This document shows, in pieces, positions 57,541 through 64,000 of a stretch of DNA of 64,000 bases. The DNA comes from Tolypothrix bouteillei VB521301 (lineage in GTDB: Bacteria; Cyanobacteriota; Cyanobacteriia; Cyanobacteriales; Nostocaceae): positions 5,160,321 through 5,224,320 of the forward strand of contig NZ_JHEG04000001.1 in NCBI RefSeq assembly GCF_000760695.4. Direction: 5' to 3'. Numbering within the stretch: the stretch's first letter is position 1; each line of letters begins with the position of its first letter. The translations under genes and the position numbers were made by a program. The notes under the pieces were generated by a model. It saw only the letters and a program-made list of their open reading frames with translations. It did not search any database and was not told the origin of the DNA.

Positions 57541-58285
57541 CATCAGTTTAGAATTCCCTGTGTTTCAACTAGGGGAGATGTCAACCTATGCCAAGAATCC
57601 CTAACATGAAATGTTACAGACAGATAATGAATTCGCATGAATTTTCGGACTGATGTATGATGAGTGTGTAAGGTTTTTATAAAAGCAATACTCCGGGGGT
57701 CAGTTAAGTTACTGCAAAGCTATGGCTCAAGTACTAATGAGTACACTGCACAGCAGTCACTGTACTGTGATTTAAGTCACAACTAACTCATACTTATGAC
57801 GTCGATCGTAATGGCTCTTAGGTAGGAGGAATTGGGTTTGCTTAAATTGTTACAAATAAAACGAGTTCGAGCCAAATCTGGCATTGAGCCACCTATAAGA
57901 TAAGTGCCTTCTCTCCACCCATTATGAAGCAGGCATAAACGCAGAGTGCATCTACCTTTACCTTTTGGTAAAGCCTAATTCTCATGGGAGGTTAAATTTA
58001 AGAAAATGTTTTGTAAAAAAACTAACCAATATCGCCGCTCTGTGCTGACACCGAACCTAAAGCACAAATTTGTAGAAACTTTATTTGACAGATTGCTAAA
58101 TCCCTGTTAGTAAAGCACTTTACTTTAAACTCGATTATAGATACTAAGATGCTGGCCTGCTTTTTGTCAAGTCAAAAACAGGATCGAACTTAGATTTAAT
58201 TAGATAGTAGGGGAAAGTAAATTCCCTGACAACAGGCGTCTACCAACTCGCCCCAGTCTGTTTGCACAATAAAAATGTAAGTCTT
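57541..58285. other. Non-coding gap after the TnpB remnant
   Basis: About 745 bases without a supported gene. Segment 57700-57790 has CAGTCACTGTACTGTGATTTAAGTCAC with partial dyads. The stretch could include the other end of the decayed insertion sequence; no matching partner of the TnpB piece was seen. The last 80 bases contain the likely promoter of the next gene. Confidence 0.4.
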
Positions 58286-59080
58286 ATGAATACGCTCGCT
58301 CATTTATTAAGTCTATGTGCTCTTTCCGTGTCTGCGTTAACTGCTATGTCTGCTGTCAGTATTGCACAGACTGCACCAACACCTAGCACCGAGACACAGC
58401 CAACTAATACAAATACTACACCAACACCTAACACCCAAACAAAACCAACCAATACAAATACTACACCAATACCTAGCACCGAGACACAGCCAACTAATAC
58501 AAATACTACACCAACACCTAACACCCAAATAAAACCAACCAATACAAATACTACAAACGCACAACAGATTTGCTCGTATAACACTGTTGAAGGTTTGTTA
58601 CCTCCACCATCCAATCAGCAGCAAAATTCTTCGCTGTCCTATCTAGCAGAGCAAGGTTTTGTGCAAAATGCTGAGGGTGCTTGGGTGTGTTATGCCAATG
58701 ACGAACAAAAACCAGGGCGCTACTACACACTTTTTAAAGTACAACAAATCAACGGAGCGCTGATCGCTACGTCTTTTCTAGACCAAGGGACTCCGATCCA
58801 AGAACAAGGAGATCGTACCGTTGAATTGTTTATGAAGCTCATTCAAAATCATACAAAAGCCAATACACAAAACCAGCAAAGTATACAAAGATACTTGTCA
58901 TCCTTCGTCTCCTTAGTTGAGCAAGGTAAAGTACAACCTTCACGGCGAGGTTATCTCTTTGACCAACCCAGTCGCGGACTTGTTTTATACCATCCTGTAA
59001 CGGGAGGAGATCTCCAAGGTACGGGAATCACCATAAATATTAACTCTCCCCAGAACTTAGTTGCTTCTCCTGCGTCATAA
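58286..59080 (+). CDS. Secreted protein with Thr/Pro-rich repeats, function unknown
   Basis: A 264-residue protein from the ATG at 58286 (the frame also reaches a TTG 8 codons upstream). Signal peptide about 1-27 (MNTLAHLLSLCALSVSALTA, cleavage near SIAQT). A low-complexity segment of two 30-residue units built from PTPSTETQPTNTNTT and PTPNTQTKPTNTNTT (58376-58556) follows, then a beta-rich domain of about 160 residues (YYTLFKVQQINGALIATSFLD, RGYLFDQPSRGLVLYHPVTGG). Two Cys (in ICSYN and WVCYA) may pair. No known family recognised; cell-envelope location expected. Confidence 0.72.
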   Translation: MNTLAHLLSLCALSVSALTAMSAVSIAQTAPTPSTETQPTNTNTTPTPNTQTKPTNTNTTPIPSTETQPTNTNTTPTPNTQIKPTNTNTTNAQQICSYNTVEGLLPPPSNQQQNSSLSYLAEQGFVQNAEGAWVCYANDEQKPGRYYTLFKVQQINGALIATSFLDQGTPIQEQGDRTVELFMKLIQNHTKANTQNQQSIQRYLSSFVSLVEQGKVQPSRRGYLFDQPSRGLVLYHPVTGGDLQGTGITININSPQNLVASPAS

Positions 59081-59155
59081 CACTTACGCACTGAGTTTTT
59101 TTATTAAAACCGTATCAAGACCACAGACCATACCAAGCGAGAATGGAGGTTAGGC

Positions 59156-60634
59156 TTGTTTAAATCCCGTATCGTAAAAACCGCAATTGCATTCACATCC
59201 TATCTAGCAGCGACCGTCACTGCTCCACACCAAGCATTAGCGCAGCTGAATGTAGGGCGTTATGGAATCCAACCAGGGCTAGAGCCAAATTATCTTCAAT
59301 ACCAATTGTCCGGGCGGGATTTGACCCAACTGCGCGGTATCCCCGCTTGTCATGTAGGCTTTGGTGCGGGCTGTGATAAGTCTGCAGCAATACTCCAACA
59401 AATAGTAGAATCCAACAACGGGCCAACATACCAAGAGTTAATTATCCGCGCTGCTGGGGGGCAAGCAAACTTCCAAAATTTTGCCTCCTATTACGGCAAC
59501 AATCCCAATCTCTCATTAGTACCTTTGTCCTCATTCTGGGCTAATGATGACCCACATATTCTAGATGGATATAGATATACCCTTGGACAGCCAGTTAATA
59601 GAACACCCGTACAAGGTTTGGGGGAAGTAACGAAAAACTTCTACTGGTCGCCAGAGAGAAGTGGAACCTCCGAAAGCTTGCGCGACGGATTGCTGGATTT
59701 GAAATACTCCTACGGACGTTTGCTTTTAGAAGAAGTCGCGAAAATTCCTAATGCCCAGCAACAAATCCAGGCTTTAAATCTCCCATCAGATGTTAAACAA
59801 TTTTATACACGTCAACTTACTCAAGGGGTAAGTTCATTAAGGAGTGGAAATCAGGCACAACTTCAAAACAACCTTCTTGAAGTACTGTCAATGCCATTCA
59901 ATCACAGTAACGCAGAGTACAATCGTCCTCCGCTTGGTATTCCTGAAGAGTATGCTTCACTTACTGGGATCGCTCTACCAGGGGAGTCTTTTATTGCTGT
60001 CGGACCAACAGATTTACCAGTTGGAGAAGTTGCTGAGCTAGGTTCTCCTTTTTTGGTTGAAGGAAACGTTGTATCGCAAGTCCCCAGTGGTCAACGTGCT
60101 AGTGGGTTCCCCTTCTGGGTACTTGGTGCCATACCCCTAGCCCTGTTACCTTTTGCCTTTGGTGGCGGTGGTGGAGATGATGACTCAAATACAGAAAATG
60201 TACCACCTTCAGTGACACCTCCAGTTGGAGAACAGCCTCCTAGCGAACAACCGCCTGTGACACCTCCAGTTGGAGAACAGCCTCCCGGAGAACAACCGCC
60301 TGTGACACCTCCAGTTGGAGAACAACCTCCCGGAGAACAACCACCTGTGACGCCTCCAGTTGGAGAACAGCCTCCCGGAGAACAACCGCCTGTGACACCT
60401 CCAGTTGGAGAACAACCTCCCGGAGAACAACCACCTGTGACGCCTCCCGGAGAACAACCACCCGGAGAACAACCACCTGTGACGCCTCCAGTTGGAGAAC
60501 AGCCTCCCGGAGAACAACCACCTGTGACGCCTCCAGTCAAGATACCCGAGTCCTCAACATTGACACCCCTGTTGGTACTCACACTGGTAATGTCTTTATT
60601 TGGTTATAAAAAGTGGTATGTACGCAGAGGATAA
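59156..60634 (+). CDS. Secreted protein with Pro-rich repeats and a PEP-CTERM-like C-terminus
   Basis: A 492-residue exported protein. It starts with TTG at 59156, preceded 6 bases earlier by GGAGG, a strong ribosome-binding site; no ATG is nearby. Signal peptide about 1-29 (ending HQALAQ). Middle domain (30-325) unrecognised, with CHVGFGAGC. A hydrophobic stretch at about 318-336 precedes GGGGGDDDSN, then seven tandem units of (V)TPPVGEQPPGEQPP (60208-60534). The end, KIPESSTLTPLLVLTLVMSL-FGYKKWYVRRG, resembles a PEP-CTERM/exosortase signal: P-E-S, hydrophobic helix, basic tail. That would place it at the cell surface or in exopolysaccharide matrix. Function otherwise unknown. Confidence 0.75.
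   Translation: MFKSRIVKTAIAFTSYLAATVTAPHQALAQLNVGRYGIQPGLEPNYLQYQLSGRDLTQLRGIPACHVGFGAGCDKSAAILQQIVESNNGPTYQELIIRAAGGQANFQNFASYYGNNPNLSLVPLSSFWANDDPHILDGYRYTLGQPVNRTPVQGLGEVTKNFYWSPERSGTSESLRDGLLDLKYSYGRLLLEEVAKIPNAQQQIQALNLPSDVKQFYTRQLTQGVSSLRSGNQAQLQNNLLEVLSMPFNHSNAEYNRPPLGIPEEYASLTGIALPGESFIAVGPTDLPVGEVAELGSPFLVEGNVVSQVPSGQRASGFPFWVLGAIPLALLPFAFGGGGGDDDSNTENVPPSVTPPVGEQPPSEQPPVTPPVGEQPPGEQPPVTPPVGEQPPGEQPPVTPPVGEQPPGEQPPVTPPVGEQPPGEQPPVTPPGEQPPGEQPPVTPPVGEQPPGEQPPVTPPVKIPESSTLTPLLVLTLVMSLFGYKKWYVRRG
60208..60534 (+). repeat. 45-bp tandem repeat encoding (V)TPPVGEQPPGEQPP
   Basis: Seven units, one (unit 6) short by one codon (VTPPGEQPPGEQPP). The DNA units differ by few bases, mostly silent, so they are recent or homogenised. 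Confidence 0.9.
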
Positions 60635-60727
60635 ACTACCTTAAATAATTTCGTTTCAGCGAACTAACAGCTTTCAATTCCAGGATGGACACTGCTTGGC
60701 AAAAACACCAAATTCCTCTTTCGATCG

Positions 60728-60811
60728 GCTCCGGTGGTGTACACATCTTTAGAGAGCTCCCTAAAACACCCGATAAATTAGGGGACTTGAAAATTTTCCC
60801 CCCCTTTTTAA
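60728..60811. repeat. Truncated copy (left half) of the MITE-like element
   Basis: GGTGGTGTACACATCTTTAGAG followed by AGCTCC-TAAAAC-CCC-ATAAATT and GGGGACTTGAAAATTTTCCC matches the left half of the full element that starts next to it. It lacks the right half, so it is a partial duplicate in direct orientation. Confidence 0.8.
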
Positions 60812-60969
60812 GCTAAGGTGGTGTACACATCTTTAGAGAGCTCCTTAAAACTCCCAATAAATTGGGAGACTTGAAAAATTTTCCCCCTTTTTAAGGGGGG
60901 AACTTCATTCCAATTCTCCCTTTTCACGATGTTTCATCTCTTTTCTAGAGATCTGTACACCACCGTAGC
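60812..60969. mobile_element. MITE-like element with ~24-bp terminal inverted repeats
   Basis: Left end GCTAAGGTGGTGTACACATCT and right end AGATCTGTACACCACCGTAGC are imperfect inverted repeats (GCTA-GGTGGTGTACA-ATCT-AGA shared). Total about 158 bases, no coding capacity; the middle includes a C/T run, a G6 run and CCAATTCTCCC. A right-end relic lies at 28900-29000 and a left half copy at 60728-60811. No transposase in the window is an obvious parent. Confidence 0.8.
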
Positions 60970-61099
60970 TGGGGTTGGGGGAGATGGGGGAATCTGTAAA
61001 ACTTTAATCCATCACTAAAAACTTTTCAGATATCCCCAAGATTGCGATATCTATCCTAAAGACAAGATGCTTGCATTTCAATAAATGTTGAATCCTTTT

Positions 61100-61978
61100 T
61101 TATTTTAAATATTGATTGTTACAGTATTCTTGAGTAGGTGTTACAGAAACCACTTCTACTTCTACTGACTTTCCCGAATCTGGGTTAATAAGAAATTCAC
61201 TAGCTCCCACATGGGGTTTTTGAGGATTTCCCCAATCATAGGTGTAACCCAAACCCGTCCAAGGGTAATGTTCGCCATTACCTTCATAGGAACTTTTGTA
61301 GATCTTTTGCAAAACAGAATTACTATCAGGTACGGGGACAGGTAATACCTTACAGGTGGAGTCACCGATTTCTGGATCGATACAGGGTCTGCTTAAATCT
61401 TCAGCCTTGACCCACATTTCTACAAAATGTGTTTTATTAGCGTATTTATTTAAAACCAAGCCTAAATATTGCTGCAATCTTAGCGAAAGCATGATGTTTC
61501 CTGGAATATTTATACCTAAACCTTTACAGGTATGGCAAAATTCTTTGACTTGATTGGCTGCTGTTAACCAAGTCTGATTGTCAATTTGTTTTAAACCGGG
61601 CTTCCAATCTGCGTTAGGGTTTTGTAGATATTTCCAACTCACCATTAGAAATTCTGTTGTGCCATTATTTATTCTTGTCTTGATTTTAGAATTACTGGTT
61701 GTCAATCCCCAAAGATTATCTACCACTTTTTCTTGGCTTGGTCTTTTTGCATCTTCAATAGAGTCATCTAATTTCTTTTTAAGGAACTTATAGCTTTCTG
61801 GCTTATTTTTTTTTAAATACTCGCTGACATCAAGGTTACTGTTTGATTGCGCTAATAATCCCCTAACTAAGATGGATTTGTCTCCTTGAGAAGTATCTTT
61901 AGCTAATAAATTAGAAGCACTCAATACCAAACAAGCTCCTATTAAGGCTACTAAAAATTGACTGTTTCGTGGTCTCAT
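61100..61978 (-). CDS. Secreted protein of unknown function
   Basis: A 292-residue protein with a signal peptide (about 1-27, ending SNLLAKDT). Mature part: a charged helical stretch (50-90), then a region with CHTCKGLGINIP and NKTHFVEMWVKAEDL, a C-D-P-E-I-G-D-S-T-C pair, and an aromatic GEHYPWTGLGYTYDWGNP segment near the C-terminus. Four to five Cys suggest disulfide bonds outside the cytoplasm. No family recognised. Starts with ATG at 61978; no strong ribosome-binding site. Confidence 0.72.
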   Translation of the reverse strand: MRPRNSQFLVALIGACLVLSASNLLAKDTSQGDKSILVRGLLAQSNSNLDVSEYLKKNKPESYKFLKKKLDDSIEDAKRPSQEKVVDNLWGLTTSNSKIKTRINNGTTEFLMVSWKYLQNPNADWKPGLKQIDNQTWLTAANQVKEFCHTCKGLGINIPGNIMLSLRLQQYLGLVLNKYANKTHFVEMWVKAEDLSRPCIDPEIGDSTCKVLPVPVPDSNSVLQKIYKSSYEGNGEHYPWTGLGYTYDWGNPQKPHVGASEFLINPDSGKSVEVEVVSVTPTQEYCNNQYLK

Positions 61979-62144
61979 TGCTATATTAATAATTGTGTCA
62001 AAAACTTGCAGACTCAGTTGCGTCGCGATCGCATCTTAGCTGAGAGCGTGTATGAGACTTCTAAAATATTTATAAAAATTTTAAGTCCTGTAGTATTGTC
62101 AAGTCAGCCTTGACCTATCAGCCTAAGATTTTCCGATGTGGTCA

Positions 62145-62167
62145 TCCTATTTGAGATCCAAACAAGG
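62145..62167. repeat. 23-bp dispersed repeat (inverted with respect to 18518-18540)
   Basis: TCCTATTTGAGATCCAAACAAGG here equals the reverse complement of 18518-18540. It sits between divergently placed minus-strand genes with a G-rich tail (GGGGGAGCGGGGAGACAAGG). Confidence 0.6.
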
Positions 62168-62256
62168 GGGAGCGGGGAGACAAGGAAGAGGTGTTTGTAA
62201 CTCTTACACGGAGTGCTATATCAAGTTCGTAGTAGCAATGCATGGGAAGATAGTTT

Positions 62257-62985
62257 CTACGTTTCCCCAAATTCACTAGTTATTTCTTGCAAAATTGCAT
62301 CAATATCTGTTTTTTTCAACAAGACTCCATCTACTTCTTCAAAGATTCTAATAGCTTCTTGAAATGAATCTTCAGAATCATATTGATCCTCAAAATATTC
62401 TCCATTTTTATAACCGTAAATAATTAAATTAGAATCTATTTTTTTTATAAAGTTTTGAGGATAAATAATATCTTTTACACTTTCAAAGTAACCCTTAAGA
62501 TATTCATAAAAATAATTTAAAAAGCAATTGATTTCTTGACGGGAAAATTCAAATTCAAAAGGCTCTCGCAATCTTTGAGTCTCGTAACCATATATACTAT
62601 TTTCTATAATTCTATAAAGACTAAAATAAACAGATCCTCTACGGTCATAAATACTCATTAAGTAATACAAACGCCCTATCTGTTTCTTGACTACCAGTAA
62701 TATAGGAAAACAAAAAGATCCTTTCCAATCATCAAATAAATTACTACTCTCTCCAAAAATCCATTCTAAAATGATAAATGTTTCTGCTAAATTTAGCCTG
62801 TCTTCCCTAGTGCGATCGCTAAGATAAAGCTCGAGATAAAAGCGAAAATCATCGGCTATTGGGAGACTATTTTCTCTTAATTTTTCATACTCTGACTTAT
62901 CTAACCTCCAAAGCTGATACTTAATACCAGCATGCTGTAGATCGAGCTTGCATCTCTTTTTAACTTGCTTAATGACTTGCCTCAT
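62257..62985 (-). CDS. Acidic, aromatic-rich soluble protein of unknown function
   Basis: A 242-residue protein with a basic N-terminus (RQVIKQVKKRCKL) and an acidic rest, rich in Tyr, Phe and Ile. Regular short helices; a segment YYLMSIYDRRGSVYFSLYRIIE near the centre and an acidic tail EFGET. No motif, signal peptide or membrane helix. Contextually isolated. The ATG at 62985 is preceded by AGGATAACTT, with AGGA at 7 bases, a reasonable ribosome-binding site. Confidence 0.65.
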   Translation of the reverse strand: MRQVIKQVKKRCKLDLQHAGIKYQLWRLDKSEYEKLRENSLPIADDFRFYLELYLSDRTREDRLNLAETFIILEWIFGESSNLFDDWKGSFCFPILLVVKKQIGRLYYLMSIYDRRGSVYFSLYRIIENSIYGYETQRLREPFEFEFSRQEINCFLNYFYEYLKGYFESVKDIIYPQNFIKKIDSNLIIYGYKNGEYFEDQYDSEDSFQEAIRIFEEVDGVLLKKTDIDAILQEITSEFGET

Positions 62986-63430
62986 AAGTTATCCTGATAT
63001 TGGGAGCGACCTTTCGGTCATAATTGAAGAAAGCAGAAGTACGAAGGCAGAGGGCAGAAGGTTCCATTTAGAAGGGGATTCAGACCCCTCCTAAATGGTA
63101 GCGACTGAACGGAGTTCAGTCTGGGTCTTAAACCCTTGTTCCCTTTGGTCACTCGCAGAGAGCGGAGCCAGTATTCTCGAATGCCTCCTGCAAAGCTGCC
63201 CTCTGCCTTTCTTGATAAAATTTGCGACTGCACAAGTAAAACCTATTTAGGTGGATTTGAAAATTTCCAACCGTTATTTTTCCCTTCTTTTATAGTATAT
63301 TGGTACTAGAAAAGAAAACAATACACCAGACATTTTTTATAGGTAGACAGCAGAATATATATCCCACCCATTGGTTCACCGAGACGAGACGAGCGTTTGT
63401 GTGGTAGCAAATTTTATTCGCCCAAAATTT
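62986..63430. other. Gap with GGCAGAA-type repeats before the right-edge gene
   Basis: Contains AAGCAGAAGTACGAAGGCAG and AGGGCAGAAGG (about 63030-63060), part of the same short-repeat family as 20383, 26880 and 39049, and an inverted pair CCATTTAGAAGGGG/CCCCTCCTAAATGG (63063-63099). The AT-rich block 63260-63360 is a likely promoter for the right-edge gene. A minus-strand open frame (63018-63233) is a repeat shadow. Confidence 0.5.
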
Positions 63431-64000
63431 ATGCTCCGACAAAAGAAACAGCTTACTCTTGAAGAACAAGCCTTAATGCCAGTTATCCGAAATGAATGGA
63501 TAAGAATCGCTTTGGATACTTCACCTACAAATAAACAACAAGCGGAAACTGCGATCGCATTAGCTTATGAATCTGTAGAACTAGAACCGCCCCAATAAAT
63601 TCTATGGTTTGATAACCCAGTGGTAGCAGTTTCTTGGATAGCTTTAAATAAAAATTTCGTAGGGCGTTTCGTTGACTATCTCGCCCTGAAGTTTCAGCAA
63701 GCTTTAAACCTTGCCATTGAGCAACTGATTGCTCCCGTTCTTTTAGAAGAGTTAAGACTTGGATATTTTCACAAGCTCGACGAACAATTAACAGGCATCG
63801 TTGATATCTTATATACGACGCAAGAAATTGTTGGGGAAGCCCTGTTGGATCGTTTTGGTGACGATTGCGATACGCTTTGGACACGCTATATTGAAGATGC
63901 AACTGAGTGTTATGCTCGGGGGGTTGACTTTGCTAGCTGTGCTTACTACTCTTACCTAGATGCTATTGGCATTAACTACCCCATGCTCGCTTGGTGGTTA
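63431..64000 (+). pseudogene. DUF6745-like protein gene interrupted by an in-frame TAA (runs off the right edge)
   Basis: The ATG at 63431 opens MLRQKKQLTLEEQALMPVIRNEW, reads 55 codons to TAA at 63596-63598, and the same frame then stays open for the remaining 134 codons to the window end (ILWFDNPVVAVSW, DDCDTLWTRYIED, CAYYSYLDAIGINYPML). The joined reading resembles, from memory, the DUF6745 family, in which a helical N-terminus is followed by a PxxIxxxDSPxAA-like strand, here EPPQ-stop-ILWFDNPVVAV. The stop falls between those parts. It may be a pseudogene, a readthrough gene or a sequencing error. The family's function is unknown. Confidence 0.6.

Larger units (their letters stand above)
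60635..61099. other. Gap between convergent genes filled by the MITE-like copies
   Basis: Apart from the two element copies at 60728-60969, the flanks contain no gene I can support. The right flank (60970-61099) has GGGGTTGGGGGAGATGGGGG and an AT-rich end before the stop of the next minus-strand gene. Confidence 0.5.

Noticed and set aside
60091..60582. Minus-strand Gly/Cys-rich 163-codon frame
   Set aside because: It is antisense to the Pro-rich repeats of the surface protein and repeats with them.

Overview
The window looks like a chromosomal stretch from a large-genome, probably filamentous cyanobacterium. The evidence is the frequent octamer GCGATCGC (the HIP1 palindrome), heptamer-type tandem repeats such as GGCAGAT/GGCAGAA, many palindromic interspersed repeats, a CcaA-type carboxysomal beta-carbonic anhydrase, very large multidomain signalling proteins, a caspase/NTPase/WD40 protein and long intergenic spaces. 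The genus is not determinable by reading alone; a Nostocales-like genome is my inference.

Layout. 0-7.4 kb is CRISPR-linked: a reverse transcriptase and a Cas1 that together form an RT-Cas1 fusion broken by one base in an A9 run, a membrane M48 protease, and two WYL-domain proteins, one fused to a polynucleotide-kinase-like P-loop domain. No CRISPR array, cas2, cas6 or cas10 is inside the window; they may lie to the left. 7.4-12.6 kb holds a secreted hypothetical, a calpain-like (C2) cysteine protease, a lactonase-like metallo-beta-lactamase-fold hydrolase and a patatin phospholipase. 13-18 kb is a likely operon: two NMT1/SsuA-type binding proteins (one without a signal peptide), ATPase, permease, then an ArgJ-family acetyltransferase. 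A convergent GH3-type acyl-acid amido synthetase follows, then an MFS exporter, an Asp/Asn-hydroxylase-type dioxygenase and an SGNH hydrolase.

23.6-31 kb carries two near-identical single-domain cupins, a small HTH protein, a coiled-coil protein, a REC-GAF-GGDEF diguanylate cyclase and an MFS transporter, with several non-coding repeat-rich gaps. 31.3-35.9 kb is a 1534-residue caspase-nSTAND-WD40 protein. 36-43.5 kb has a universal stress protein, an SDR oxidoreductase, carbonic anhydrase CcaA, SbcD-like nuclease and gamma-glutamyltransferase. 44-54.2 kb is a signalling block: a 2265-residue soluble hybrid kinase with twelve exact 92-residue HAMP-type repeats and three receiver domains, then a CHASE3-GAF kinase and an FAD oxidoreductase only 4 bases downstream. 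54.3-56 kb is a subtilase with a downstream stand-alone propeptide-like protein. 56.6-64 kb is mostly secreted or unknown proteins, a TnpB remnant, a MITE-like element with terminal inverted repeats and, at the right edge, a gene interrupted by an in-frame stop.

The strongest item for a second look is the RT-Cas1 split at the A9 run together with the WYL and kinase-WYL genes. Others are the caspase-NTPase-WD40 protein, the transporter/ArgJ/GH3 neighbourhood, the giant HAMP array and the MITE family. All calls are from reading the sequence; no searches were run.
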